Part shown: piece by piece, positions 1 through 9,311 of the stretch
Position numbering within the stretch: the stretch's first letter is position 1
How the letters are laid out: every line of letters begins with the position of its first letter
Assembly (NCBI GenBank): GCA_943371005.1
Contig: CALRTB020000013.1
Location: 1-64,000 of the forward strand
DNA: 64,000 nucleotides
Origin: MRBY01 sp943371005
Lineage (GTDB): Bacteria > Cyanobacteriota > Cyanobacteriia > Cyanobacteriales > MRBY01
Direction: 5' to 3'
Notes under the pieces: generated by a model
The model's database searches: none
What the model saw: the letters and a program-made list of their open reading frames with translations, nothing else
What the model was told of the DNA's origin: nothing
Translations under genes and position numbers: made by a program

Positions 1-86
1 CCGAGGATAGATTCTGGGTCAGGACAATCCTGCAATAATTCATCAATCAGTTCATCAGTCCTACTGGTCTGTTTCTGTTTTTTCAT
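1..86 (-). CDS. IS256-family transposase, N-terminal fragment cut by the window edge
   Basis: The minus-strand ATG is at 84-86, and the frame is open to the window edge. The visible peptide begins MKKQKQTSRTDELIDELLQD and continues with CPDPESIL. This fits the conserved start of IS256 (mutator-like, DDE) transposases, which have a Lys-rich start and a D-ELID-LL-D-x-PE-(I/L)L pattern before the GLLKQLTK segment. The catalytic DDE residues are not in view, so whether the copy is intact is unknown. The assignment rests on pattern recall of a short stretch. Confidence 0.6.
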   Translation of the reverse strand, partial: MKKQKQTSRTDELIDELLQDCPDPESIL

Positions 87-151
87 GGTTTACGGTCTCC
101 TTACTGATTTATTGATTTTGACCGCTTACACAAAATAATTTACATACCCTT
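1..151 (-). mobile_element. Terminal fragment of an IS256-family insertion sequence
   Basis: The window opens inside an insertion sequence. It carries the first 28 codons of a transposase on the minus strand plus about 65 bp of leader ending near position 151. The leader, read on the minus strand, contains TAAATTATTTTGTGTAA, which resembles the AT-rich terminal inverted repeats of IS256-type elements. The exact terminus and the target duplication cannot be fixed because the other end lies outside the window. Confidence 0.6.
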
Positions 152-300
152 TTTGGATAGTTGTGCTTTTTCGACAATACTAGAATAGTAGGACTTAGTT
201 TCTTGTACCTCCTTTTGCCAGTTGACATTTCCCGATTCCATTCACGGTCATTAGTTGTGATTTATTCGCCAGAATCTGTCCAAGTTCCATCAGGATCGTC

Positions 301-2595
301 ATGTTCCATTTCCCGCAACCGCCCTTGAAACTATCCCGACGGTTTATCCTCACTGTTCTGCTCGCCTTAGCCTATTACGGAACCGCAGAAATTTCGCGCC
401 AGGTTGCTTCGACGCCCCAATCCGTTACCCCTGTGTGGCCCCCAGATGGTATTGCCCTGGCAGCAACATTTATTTATGGTTATCAAGTGTTGCCAGGGGT
501 ATTTTTGGGTTCTTTCCTGGCGAACATTTGGGCTTTTTTTCAGGGGGGAAATCTCAATCAGGCTCTCACTTCGGTCGTGCAGGTATTGGCGATCGCCCTA
601 GGCACCACAGGCGGCATGGGCCTGGGAAAATACTTATTAGATACTAAAATTCATCGAAAAAATCCCCTCAAAAAGCTTGATGATCTCTGTATATTTCTGT
701 TGATCATTGGAACATTAACACCAGCAATCAATGCCACAGCTGGCGTATTTGCCCTCGCCCTTGGTAACACAGTCACCTGGGCAAACTTTGGCGAATCTTG
801 GTTGACTTGGTGGATCTCTAACGTTTCTGGAATCTACATTTTTACTCCGGCCCTGATTAGTTGGTATGAGTTATTTCAATCACAAACCTTAAATCGTCTG
901 ATTCAAAAAACAATTATCATCTTCAATCGATATTTTAAAAGACCCTATAAATTGCTTTGGATATTTTTACTTGAAACAAGATTTATTGAAATCCTAAGCC
1001 TATTCGCAATTATTCTATTGATTAGTTATATTTCCTTTTCCCAAGATCTCCATTTGGAATATATGCTCATCCCCTGTTTGGTATGGGCAGTGATTCGTTT
1101 TGGTCAATTTGGAGCGACTAATCTCATTGCCGTCGTCACAATGTTAGCGGTATTAGGTACTGTGCGGGGGTTGGGGTCCTTTGCCAGTGAAGATATCAAT
1201 GAATCCTTACTACGCTTGCAGTTATTCACGGTGGTAATCGTGGTGACAAATTTGAGCTTAATGGCGACTTTACGAGAAAAAAAAGAAGCCTTTAACAATT
1301 TGCGCCAGTCTAAAATTCACCTCCAAGAAAAATCATCACAACTTGAACAAAGTAAGGTGATTCTCAAAGAAAATGCTTTTTTATTAGAGCAACAAAATTT
1401 AGAACTCATTGAAGCGAAACAAGCAGCAGAAAATGCCAACCGCACTAAGACAAAGTTCCTGTCTAGTATGAGCCATGAGCTACGTACTCCTTTAAATGCC
1501 ATTTTAGGGTTAGTAGAACTGCTCAAGGATTCTGATAATTTAGATGAATATGAACGGGGGGATTTGCAGACTATTAGTGATTCCGGAGTCCATTTACTGC
1601 ATCTCATTGAAGATATCCTTGATATTTCTCGCATCGAAGCCGGAAGAGTTGAACTTCATTTTCAAGAAGTGGACTTTCCTAAATTTCTCCAAGGGATTAA
1701 GGGAATTATTCAAGCGCAAATTAATACCGATGCCATTGAATTTATTTGTGAATTTCCCCCAAAGTTACCAGCGGTAGTGAGTGTCGATGAAAAAAAGCTC
1801 AAACAAGTGTTGTTGAATCTTTTACATAATGCAGCAAAATTTACAGAAAAGGGCCAAATTATTTTTCGGGTAAGGCTCCATTCTTTCCCTGATTTGGGTG
1901 AGACTTATACATTGCTCAATTTTGAAGTTGAAGATACTGGAATTGGCATTGAATCGGATAAGCTCAACTTAATTTTTCTGCCTTTTGAACAAACTGGTAA
2001 AGCCAAATTTAAAACCCAAGGCACTGGCTTAGGACTTGCCATCAGTCAAGAAATTGTGCGAATGATGGGGGGCAAAATCTTAGTGACGAGTCAGCCGGGA
2101 ATCGGCAGTAAATTTGATTTTATGATCTGTGCTGAAATCGTCAATAAACCCAGCGATTCCCTGGGAAAAGGCAAAAATCCTTTATTTGTCTTTGATCGAG
2201 ATTTAGCGACAAAACTTCCCCTGCATATTCTCTTGGCAGAAGATAACTTGACGAATCAAAAGGTCGTCGCAAAAATCCTGAAAAATCTCGGTTATCAGGT
2301 TGATATTGTTAATAATGGCTTAGAAGTGCTAGAGGCAGTGCAAAGGCAAGTCTATGATGTGATTTTGATGGATATTCAAATGCCTGAAATGGATGGTTTA
2401 GAAGCCACCGAGGCATTAATTAAATTGAACTTAGAGCCGCATCCCTATGTGATTGCCCTGACGGCCAATGCCATGCAACATGACCGGTTGGCTTGTTTAG
2501 ACGCTGGTATGGATGATTACATTACGAAGCCTGTGCGGTTGGATTTGTTGGTGCAGGCCCTGTGGCGATCGCAATGTTGTCGCCTCGTGTCCTGA
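301..2595 (+). CDS. MASE1-domain hybrid sensor histidine kinase
   Basis: A 764-residue membrane sensor kinase. The first ~320 residues form several hydrophobic spans, and the motif TPVWPPDGIALA marks a MASE1 sensor domain of unknown ligand. A coiled coil (about 330-375) leads to HisKA with the H-box SMSHELRTPLNA, phospho-acceptor His392. HATPase_c follows, with the N-box LHNAAKFTEKG and G-boxes DTGIGI and GTGLGL. The C-terminal receiver domain has Asp691 in ILMDIQMPEMDG. All catalytic elements are present, so an active hybrid kinase that phosphorylates itself and passes phosphate to its own receiver is expected. The ATG at 301 begins just before the first membrane span. No cognate regulator is adjacent; the next genes are formaldehyde detoxification genes. 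The signal is unknown. Confidence 0.9.
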   Translation: MFHFPQPPLKLSRRFILTVLLALAYYGTAEISRQVASTPQSVTPVWPPDGIALAATFIYGYQVLPGVFLGSFLANIWAFFQGGNLNQALTSVVQVLAIALGTTGGMGLGKYLLDTKIHRKNPLKKLDDLCIFLLIIGTLTPAINATAGVFALALGNTVTWANFGESWLTWWISNVSGIYIFTPALISWYELFQSQTLNRLIQKTIIIFNRYFKRPYKLLWIFLLETRFIEILSLFAIILLISYISFSQDLHLEYMLIPCLVWAVIRFGQFGATNLIAVVTMLAVLGTVRGLGSFASEDINESLLRLQLFTVVIVVTNLSLMATLREKKEAFNNLRQSKIHLQEKSSQLEQSKVILKENAFLLEQQNLELIEAKQAAENANRTKTKFLSSMSHELRTPLNAILGLVELLKDSDNLDEYERGDLQTISDSGVHLLHLIEDILDISRIEAGRVELHFQEVDFPKFLQGIKGIIQAQINTDAIEFICEFPPKLPAVVSVDEKKLKQVLLNLLHNAAKFTEKGQIIFRVRLHSFPDLGETYTLLNFEVEDTGIGIESDKLNLIFLPFEQTGKAKFKTQGTGLGLAISQEIVRMMGGKILVTSQPGIGSKFDFMICAEIVNKPSDSLGKGKNPLFVFDRDLATKLPLHILLAEDNLTNQKVVAKILKNLGYQVDIVNNGLEVLEAVQRQVYDVILMDIQMPEMDGLEATEALIKLNLEPHPYVIALTANAMQHDRLACLDAGMDDYITKPVRLDLLVQALWRSQCCRLVS

Positions 2596-2717
2596 AGCTT
2601 CGTTTATGCTAATTAACCCCCAGGCAGAATGACAAACAGCACTTTGGCAAAGATCTGAGCCGATGTATTTGTCTCTAGAATAGTAACGATTACAACCGAA
2701 ATTTAAGGATTGACCCC

Positions 2718-3827
2718 ATGGATGTGAAAGCGGCGATCGCCTACGCAGCAAAAGAACCCCTCAAAATAGAAACTGTTCAACTTGCCCCTCCCAAGGCTGG
2801 AGAAGTTTTAGTCGAGATTAAAGCAACGGGAGTTTGCCATACCGATGCTTACACTTTATCTGGGGCCGATCCAGAGGGACTATTTCCGGCGATCCTGGGC
2901 CATGAAGGGGCGGGTGTGGTTGTCGAAGTGGGGCCGGATGTTAAAAGTCTAAAGCCAGGCGACCATGTCATTCCGCTCTACGTGCCAGAATGCCGCGAGT
3001 GCGAATATTGCCTCAGTTTCAAAACAAATCTCTGCCAAGCGATCCGACTCACCCAAGGCCGAGGCGTGATGCCCGATGGCACTGGACGTTTTTCGATCAA
3101 TGGCGAACCGCTCTTTCACTACATGGGCACCTCAACCTTCGCCAACTACACTGTGGTGCCGGAAATTGCCCTGGCGAAAATCCGTGAAGATGCTCCCTTT
3201 GATAAGGTCTGTTACATCGGCTGCGGCGTCACCACAGGAATTGGGGCGGTGATCAATACGGCGAAAGTTGAAGTGGGGTCAAAGGTGATCGTCTTCGGTC
3301 TAGGAGGCATTGGCCTAAACGTGATCCAGGGCTGCCGCATGGTGGGGGCCGACATGATCGTCGGGGTCGATATTAACGACGATAAAAAGGCGATCGCCGA
3401 AAAATTTGGCATGACCCATTTCGTAAACCCCAAGGAAGTCGAGGGTGATCTCGTGCCCTATTTAGTGGATTTAACAAAAGGCGGCGCGGATTACACTTTC
3501 GAATGTATTGGCAATGTCAACGTAATGCGCCAGGCCCTAGAAAGTTGCCACAAGGGTTGGGGGGTTTCTACCATCGTTGGGGTGGCCGGCGCTGGTCAAG
3601 AGATTAGTACCCGGCCATTCCAGTTAGTGACGGGGCGTGTCTGGAAAGGCACCGCTTTCGGGGGCGCGAGGGGCCGCACCGATGTGCCGAAAATTGTCGA
3701 TTGGTATATGGAAGGCAAAATCAACATTGATGATTTGATTACCCACACCATGCCCATTGAGAAGATTAACGAAGCCTTTGACCTGATGCACGCAGGGGAA
3801 TCCATCCGCAGCGTTGTTACCTTTTAG
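2718..3827 (+). CDS. frmA: S-(hydroxymethyl)glutathione dehydrogenase / class III alcohol dehydrogenase
   Basis: A 369-residue zinc-dependent medium-chain dehydrogenase that oxidises S-hydroxymethylglutathione (the glutathione-formaldehyde adduct) to S-formylglutathione with NAD+. Catalytic zinc ligands are visible at Cys40-His41 (GVCHTDAY) and His62-Glu63 (GHEGAG). The structural zinc cysteines are 92, 95, 98 and 106. The Rossmann motif VFGLGGIGLN is near residue 195. Length is typical for class III ADH (368-375). The ATG at 2718 directly precedes the conserved start. The gene lies 46 bp upstream of S-formylglutathione hydrolase on the same strand, which supports the formaldehyde-specific assignment over a general ADH. 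adhC would be an equally valid symbol. Confidence 0.94.
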   Translation: MDVKAAIAYAAKEPLKIETVQLAPPKAGEVLVEIKATGVCHTDAYTLSGADPEGLFPAILGHEGAGVVVEVGPDVKSLKPGDHVIPLYVPECRECEYCLSFKTNLCQAIRLTQGRGVMPDGTGRFSINGEPLFHYMGTSTFANYTVVPEIALAKIREDAPFDKVCYIGCGVTTGIGAVINTAKVEVGSKVIVFGLGGIGLNVIQGCRMVGADMIVGVDINDDKKAIAEKFGMTHFVNPKEVEGDLVPYLVDLTKGGADYTFECIGNVNVMRQALESCHKGWGVSTIVGVAGAGQEISTRPFQLVTGRVWKGTAFGGARGRTDVPKIVDWYMEGKINIDDLITHTMPIEKINEAFDLMHAGESIRSVVTF

Positions 3828-3873
3828 GCAGGTATTTCGAACAATCAGAGATCAAGATGGGTAGGGGTTTACC

Positions 3874-4752
3874 ATGGTATGCCCCGACAACACAATTAAA
3901 TTGACTATGACGAACCTTGTTTTAACGAAAGAAACCCTCTGTTTTGGTGGCAAAGTCCAGTATTACCAGCATGATTCCGCAGTGTGTGGTGTACCGATGA
4001 ACTTTGCGGTGTTTGTACCGCCCAAAGCCGAAACTCGACCCGTGCCCACCCTTTATTATTTATCGGGTTTGACCTGCACTGAGGAAAATTTCACCACCAA
4101 GGCGGGCGCTCAAAAATATGCCGCAGACTACGGCTTAATGCTCGTGGCCCCGGATACCAGTCCCCGCAATACGGGCATTCCCGATGAAGATAAAGATTGG
4201 GATCTCGGCAGTGGGGCCGGTTTTTATGTGGATGCGACCCAGCAGCCCTGGGCAAAACATTACCAGATGTATAGTTACATCACCGAGGAACTGCCCCAGC
4301 TCATCGAAGCGAATTTTTCGGTGACGGCGAAACGGGGGATTTTCGGCCATTCTATGGGGGGGCATGGAGCTTTAGTGTGTGCCCTACGGAAGCCTGATTT
4401 TTACCAGTCGGTGTCTGCCTTTGCGCCGATCGTTGCGCCGAGCCAGTGCCCCTGGGGAGACAAAGCCTTCACCGCATATTTGGGCACCGATAAAACCCTC
4501 TGGGAAACCTACGATGCCACCGCTCTTTTACAAAAAAACGGCCCGTTAAACTATCCCATCTTGGTGGATCAAGGCAGTGCCGATGGTTTTCTGGCGGAAC
4601 AATTGCTCACGGAAAAATTGGCGATCGCCTGCGAAAAAGTTGGTCAACCCCTCACCCTCCGTTATCAGGAAGGCTATGACCACAGTTATTTTTTCATTGC
4701 CACTTTTATGCTTGACCATATCCGGCACCACGCCCAATTCCTGATTGGCTAA
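3874..4752 (+). CDS. frmB: S-formylglutathione hydrolase
   Basis: An esterase-D-type alpha/beta hydrolase that releases formate and glutathione from S-formylglutathione, the second step after FrmA. The nucleophile elbow GHSMGGHGAL holds Ser160. The C-terminal motif EGYDHSYFFI carries the catalytic His, and the Asp is expected in the VDQGSADGFLAEQ region. The family motif YLSGLTCTEENF is intact. Two starts are possible. The ATG at 3874 has a purine-rich AGGGG six bases upstream. The ATG at 3907 would give MTNLVLTKETLCFGG, closer to the family length (about 280 residues). It is probably cotranscribed with frmA. Confidence 0.93.
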   Translation: MVCPDNTIKLTMTNLVLTKETLCFGGKVQYYQHDSAVCGVPMNFAVFVPPKAETRPVPTLYYLSGLTCTEENFTTKAGAQKYAADYGLMLVAPDTSPRNTGIPDEDKDWDLGSGAGFYVDATQQPWAKHYQMYSYITEELPQLIEANFSVTAKRGIFGHSMGGHGALVCALRKPDFYQSVSAFAPIVAPSQCPWGDKAFTAYLGTDKTLWETYDATALLQKNGPLNYPILVDQGSADGFLAEQLLTEKLAIACEKVGQPLTLRYQEGYDHSYFFIATFMLDHIRHHAQFLIG

Positions 4753-4820
4753 ATGTTTTCGCCGAACCTGTTCCATAATGGGGACATCAGTTTAGGTGTG
4801 AGCCAAGCGTTACAGAGATT

Positions 4821-6230
4821 ATGATTGGGCAGTTACTCGATGGCCGCTATCGCATCGTCAAATCCTTGGCGGCGGGGGGCTTTGGGCAAACCTTTGTCGC
4901 TGAGGACATCAAGCAGTTCAACAAAATCTGTGTCGTTAAGCAGTTTAAACCCAGTTTTAGTGACCCCGAAGCCCTGAAGGTGGCGCGGCGACTCTTTGAA
5001 GCGGAAGCCCAACTGCTCAATCGTCTGGGAGACCATGACCAAATTCCCCACCTGCTCGCCTATTTTGAAATTAATCAAGAATTTTTCCTTGTCCAGGATT
5101 TTGTCGAAGGCCATAGTCTCGAACGGGAAATCACCGTCGGCAAAAAACTCAGCGAAGCCTATGCGATCGCCCTTCTAAAAAGTATCCTCGAACCCCTCAG
5201 CTTTATCCATAGCCAAAATGTCATCCACCGGGACATTAAACCCGCCAACCTGATTCGCCGGAAACAAGACGGCAAAATTGTCCTGATCGATTTCGGCGCC
5301 GTGAAAGAACTGGCAGGCACCCAAATCAATGCTCCGGGTCAAACCCGTGTCGGTACCATTATCGGCACCCCAGGTTATATGGCCAACGAACAAGGCCGGG
5401 GCAAACCCAAGCTCAGTAGTGATATCTATGCCACAGGCTTGATCGTTATCCAAGCTCTCACCGGCAAATTGCCCCCCATGGGTTATCGCAGTGGCGACGA
5501 ACTCTACGAAGACCCCCAAACCGCCGAGATTCTCTGGCGTCAAGATGCCCAGGTTAGCTCAGAATTTGCGGCGATCCTAGACCGGATGATCTGTTTTGAT
5601 TTTCGCAGTCGTTACCCCTCCGCCATGGCCGTTCAAGCGGCGCTCCAATCCCTGACTGGTGCCGCCCAACCCGTTGCCAAGCCAGCTATCAATCTCCAAA
5701 AAACGAATTTGCAGAAAGCAGCAGTACCCGCAACGGTGGTGAGTGGTGGCTTGGGCCAAAACCTTCAAGGACAAGCTCCTCTCGCCGCTCCCCCGAAAAC
5801 CCACTGGGCGAAGTTTCTGTTTCGCGCTACCCAACGTTTTATTGGGGTGTCTTTGCTGATTATGGGGCTACCGATCGCCATCTACGGTCTTGTGGAAGGG
5901 GTCAATGAAAATGTCTCCCAGGAAGATCGTGAAGGGGCGATCGCCGCTTTTATTATTTTCGGAGTTCCTTTTACTGGGACAGGATCATTTATGCTGTGGC
6001 GGTTAAATCGCCAAGTCCGGAAGGAAAAATTTGATTCCGATTGGCTGCGGCAACATTTTTACCAGACCCTCGGTGAAACCAACGGTGAAGTGACGGTGCT
6101 TCGTTTCGCCCAAAGTACCCAGCTTTCTGGCAAAGAAGCGCAAAAATATCTCGATGCCAGGGCCAAGGAATTTAACGGTACGACCCGGCGATCGCCTGAT
6201 GGTGAAATTCTCTATTCCTTTAAGCTCTAG
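4821..6230 (+). CDS. Membrane-anchored eukaryotic-type Ser/Thr protein kinase
   Basis: A 469-residue Hanks-type kinase. The glycine loop is AAGGFGQTFVAED, the ATP-binding Lys40 lies in VVKQFKP, the catalytic loop is HRDIKPANLI with Asp138, and DFGAVK is the DFG motif. A GTIIGTPGYMANEQ activation-loop end follows. After residue ~270 come an Ala/Pro/Gln linker, two hydrophobic spans (about 340-362 and 372-395), and a basic C-terminal domain ending in a small winged-helix-like segment. This architecture recurs among the many cyanobacterial SpkB/SpkD-like kinases. The substrate is unknown and the flanking genes give no clue. The ATG at 4821 directly precedes the conserved GQLLDGRYRI start. Confidence 0.9.
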   Translation: MIGQLLDGRYRIVKSLAAGGFGQTFVAEDIKQFNKICVVKQFKPSFSDPEALKVARRLFEAEAQLLNRLGDHDQIPHLLAYFEINQEFFLVQDFVEGHSLEREITVGKKLSEAYAIALLKSILEPLSFIHSQNVIHRDIKPANLIRRKQDGKIVLIDFGAVKELAGTQINAPGQTRVGTIIGTPGYMANEQGRGKPKLSSDIYATGLIVIQALTGKLPPMGYRSGDELYEDPQTAEILWRQDAQVSSEFAAILDRMICFDFRSRYPSAMAVQAALQSLTGAAQPVAKPAINLQKTNLQKAAVPATVVSGGLGQNLQGQAPLAAPPKTHWAKFLFRATQRFIGVSLLIMGLPIAIYGLVEGVNENVSQEDREGAIAAFIIFGVPFTGTGSFMLWRLNRQVRKEKFDSDWLRQHFYQTLGETNGEVTVLRFAQSTQLSGKEAQKYLDARAKEFNGTTRRSPDGEILYSFKL

Positions 6231-6239
6231 CCCGACTCC

Positions 6240-7304
6240 CTAGGACACCGCAAACACTTGGGGGGTTGCCGATTGGATTTTAATTTTGACCCGTGACCCG
6301 ACGGGCACCAATTGATTGACCCCCATGCGCGCGTGGAGACATTTGCCCGAATCTGTCTGGAGACAATAGCGGTATTCTCGGCCCAAAAATTGCCGCTCCT
6401 TCACAATCACTGGGGATTCTGGCTGGGGAATCAATTCCAACTCTTCCTCCCGCACCATTAATTCCCCCTCGGCGGCTGGTTCTGGGGGGGCGATCGCCAC
6501 TTTAAATTCACCGATCTCCGTGCGCCAAACCCCACCAATCCACTGGGCTGGTAAAAAATTCGCATGGGTGACGAATTCCGCCACAAACCGCGATGCCGGA
6601 CGAGTGTAAATTTCCTCTGGTGTCCCCAACTGTTCTAAATTCCCCTGGCGCATCACAGCAATGCGATCGGAAATAGCCAGGGCTTCCTCTTGATCGTGGG
6701 TGACGAAAACAGCAGAAATTCCCGCTGCTTTAATAATTTGGCGAATCTCATGGCGGAGGTGATGGCGCACCTGCACATCCAAATTACTCAGGGGTTCATC
6801 TAACAAAATTAACGAGGGGCGTGGCGCCAGGGCACGGGCCAGGGCAATCCGTTGCTGTTGCCCCCCAGATAGCTCATGGGGATAGCGTTTTTCTAAGCCC
6901 GCAAGACCCACTAAGTGCAAAATTTCCTGAATCCGTTGGCGAATCTCCTGGCGCGACACTTTACGTTCGCGGTGGCGCAACCCAAAGGCAATGTTATCGG
7001 CGATGGTGAGGTGGGGAAATAAAGCATAGTCCTGGAAAACCATCCCCGTATTCCGTCGCTCTGGAGGCAGACAATACTCTGGGGTACTAACCGGTACACC
7101 GTTGAGAATAATTTGTCCTGCGCTGGGCTGTTCAAACCCGGCAATTAAGCGGAGTAACGTCGTTTTGCCACAACCGGAAGGCCCTAAAAGTCCGAGAATT
7201 TCCCCCTGTTGGAGTTGAAGGTGAATATCGTTGACTGCTGGTAGATCTTGAGCACTGAAACGTTTGCAAAGACCTTCGACGTGCAGGATGGGGGAATCAT
7301 TCAT
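6240..7304 (-). CDS. futC: ABC transporter ATP-binding protein, FbpC/FutC (ferric iron) type
   Basis: A 354-residue ATPase of the CUT1/FbpC/PotA class. Walker A is GPSGCGKT (41-48), the Q-loop is in VFQDYALFPHLT, the signature is LSGGQQQ (145-151), Walker B ends at Asp169-Glu170, and the switch His is in VTHDQEEAL. A C-terminal TOBE-like regulatory domain fills residues ~240-354. The PERRNTGMVFQDYALFPH segment is characteristic of ferric-iron importers such as cyanobacterial FutC. Sulfate (CysA) or polyamine (PotA) specificity cannot be excluded. No permease or binding protein is adjacent, which is usual for scattered cyanobacterial fut genes. It is transcribed convergently with the kinase upstream, with 9 bp between the two ends. 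Confidence 0.8.
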   Translation of the reverse strand: MNDSPILHVEGLCKRFSAQDLPAVNDIHLQLQQGEILGLLGPSGCGKTTLLRLIAGFEQPSAGQIILNGVPVSTPEYCLPPERRNTGMVFQDYALFPHLTIADNIAFGLRHRERKVSRQEIRQRIQEILHLVGLAGLEKRYPHELSGGQQQRIALARALAPRPSLILLDEPLSNLDVQVRHHLRHEIRQIIKAAGISAVFVTHDQEEALAISDRIAVMRQGNLEQLGTPEEIYTRPASRFVAEFVTHANFLPAQWIGGVWRTEIGEFKVAIAPPEPAAEGELMVREEELELIPQPESPVIVKERQFLGREYRYCLQTDSGKCLHARMGVNQLVPVGSRVKIKIQSATPQVFAVS

Positions 7305-7555
7305 GGGGGCTTAACGGTGACACTAATGGCAGAGCCTTGGGACAATTCCCAAAGGCGATCGCCAATCAATTAGGAACTATTCTCAACTGATGCATCATAA
7401 CATAGGAATATTTAGTTTGATCGATTGAGAGAAAGATATTTTGTCCAATGGTGGGAAAGTGTCTTTGTTTTCCCTGGGGTGCTGTGGGGGAGATTCCAAG
7501 GTAAGCTAGAAGAACAATTATTTTTGCTCTATTGATCTTCACAACAGAACCGTTA

Positions 7556-7939
7556 ATGACTCTACCGAAAACCCTTGAAGCCCATGAAAATGGACGTTTA
7601 GTCTGGGATATCGCGGCTGCGGCCGATGACCGGAAAGCCGAAGATATTACGATTTTGAAGGTAGATCAAATTTCCTATCTGGCAGATTTTTTCGTTGTGG
7701 CGACAGGCTTTTCGCGGACCCAAGTGCGGGCGATCGCCGATGCCATCGAAGAAAGATTAGAAACAAAATATGACAAAGTGCCCCTACGGATGGAGGGCAA
7801 GAGCGAAGGGATGTGGATTCTCCAAGATTATGGCGAAGTGATTGTACACATCTTCCTACCACAGGAACGGGAATTTTATAACCTCGAAGCCTTCTGGGGC
7901 CACGCCGAACGCATTGAGTTTGAACCAGCCCTCTCTTAG
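7556..7939 (+). CDS. rsfS: Ribosomal silencing factor RsfS (Iojap family)
   Basis: A small Iojap/RsfS protein that binds ribosomal protein uL14 and blocks joining of the 30S and 50S subunits during nutrient limitation. Family hallmarks are visible: DITILKVDQISYLADFFVVATG, with GFSRTQVRAIADAI, the PLRMEGKSEGMWILQDYGEVIVHIF block, and FYNLEAFW near the end. The frame is open upstream to a TTG at 7532, but the ATG at 7556 (MTLPKTLEAHENG) is the likelier start and gives 127 residues. It is divergent from the ABC ATPase gene across about 250 bp. Confidence 0.93.
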   Translation: MTLPKTLEAHENGRLVWDIAAAADDRKAEDITILKVDQISYLADFFVVATGFSRTQVRAIADAIEERLETKYDKVPLRMEGKSEGMWILQDYGEVIVHIFLPQEREFYNLEAFWGHAERIEFEPALS

Positions 7940-8468
7940 GTGCTTGAGGGCGTGATGTTAAGGCTCTTTTCTTGGGAAAACCCGCTCCCTCTCTAGTGGC
8001 TAGCTGGGCTCAGCCTGAGTAAAATCGCAAGGATCGATTAAATGTCGTTGCGATATGTTGCATTACCTATTTATTTTCTCAGAAAAATGCTGTGTGACGT
8101 CCCGATAGCGGAGCGATTAATTTTCCTCCCAAAAATCACAAAAAGCTCGATCTCTTTACAGTTAAACCCAGCTAAAAAACGATTTTTCAAAGCTTGCTTA
8201 TGATGTTTGTCGGGGAAATAATTGATATTTCTTTAAGAAGAAATGTAACGACAAGTCTCGGTTTTCCCGGCATTCTCAGTCCTAGAGAAAGTTATTAAGT
8301 TTCCCAAAATCTTCGTGAATTTTTTTGGCGATCGCCCCGGAGATTCTCTTTTAAGAATTTTTTAAGATATAGAATAAACGTGGATTGAAATAGCAGCCTG
8401 TCGCCGTGATTATGTCTAGCCATGGCGTGAAACTAGCGCTATTTTTTTTGTTTTGTTGGTCGAAATCC
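7940..8468. other. Long intergenic region, no gene recognised
   Basis: About 530 bp between rsfS and the pentapeptide-repeat gene. No ORF with recognisable protein character, no tRNA-like cloverleaf and no strong terminator was seen. It is AT-rich towards its right end, with AAGATATAGAATAAACG around 8365-8382 that could supply a -10 element for the downstream gene. One HIP1 copy occurs near 8328. The length is unusual for this gene-dense window, so a small RNA or long 5' leader is possible but unproven. Confidence 0.4.
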
Positions 8469-9311
8469 ATGAATGTTCAACAATTACTACGCGCCTACGA
8501 ACATGGGGAACGAAACTTTGCCGGGATTAACCTGCAGGGGGCGGATCTCCGGGGTGAGGCGTTGATTGGCGTTAACTTCCAGGGGGCTAACCTCATGGGC
8601 GCTAATCTCAGTCGAACATTTTTACTCAAAGCAGATTTGTCTGGGGCAGCCTTGAATTGGGCGAACCTTGCCCATGCCAAACTAAACGATGCCCAGCTTG
8701 TTGGGGCAGATTTAACAAAAGCGACTTTAGACGGTGCTTTTATGGTCAACGCTCAACTGGTCGAAGCGCGTTTATGTGGCGCGAGCCTAGACCATACAAA
8801 TTTGCGGGGAGGCAATCTCCGGCGGGCTAATTTATGCGGAGCGAATCTCGCCCGGGTGAACCTGTGCCAAGCAAACTTAAATCAGGCGAATTTGGCTTGG
8901 GTCAATGCCCAGGAAGCGCGCCTAGGTCACGCAGATCTACAACATGCCAACTTACACCACGGCAATTTTAGTCGGGCCTTTTTACGGGATGTGAATTTGC
9001 TGGGTATGGATTTAGCAGGGTTGAATTTTTCAGGGGCCAAACTTTATGGGGCCAACCTCCAGCAGGCAAATCTCCAGGGCAGTAATCTCGTCGAAGCCAA
9101 TCTCAAGCTAGCCTGTTTAGCCGAGGCGGATCTACGGGGAGCAAAGCTAGTCGGGGCGAAATTAGAAGGAGCAGACCTGCGGAATGTGGTGTTGGAGCCA
9201 GAAAATTTAGCGTATTTACCGGGAATTGATCGTCCGGTGCTGGCTAATTTGACCTATCACTCACCCGATGCCCATGGGGGCTGGCAGGGCTTACCCCAGG
9301 CCGTCAGTTAG
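8469..9311 (+). CDS. Pentapeptide-repeat protein
   Basis: About 280 residues made almost wholly of A(D/N)LXX pentapeptide repeats (for example GADLRG, GANLMGANLSR, QANLNQANLAW), which fold into a right-handed quadrilateral beta-helix. The repeats run from about residue 18 to 250. A short repeat-free tail mentions YLPGIDRPVLANLTYH. The frame is open upstream to GTG 8406 and ATG 8412, but that leader is a short hydrophobic stretch. The ATG at 8469 (MNVQQLLRAYEHGER) matches the common start of cyanobacterial relatives. If the upstream start were used, the leader FFLFCW could act as a signal or anchor. The function of this family in cyanobacteria is largely unknown. Confidence 0.88.
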   Translation: MNVQQLLRAYEHGERNFAGINLQGADLRGEALIGVNFQGANLMGANLSRTFLLKADLSGAALNWANLAHAKLNDAQLVGADLTKATLDGAFMVNAQLVEARLCGASLDHTNLRGGNLRRANLCGANLARVNLCQANLNQANLAWVNAQEARLGHADLQHANLHHGNFSRAFLRDVNLLGMDLAGLNFSGAKLYGANLQQANLQGSNLVEANLKLACLAEADLRGAKLVGAKLEGADLRNVVLEPENLAYLPGIDRPVLANLTYHSPDAHGGWQGLPQAVS

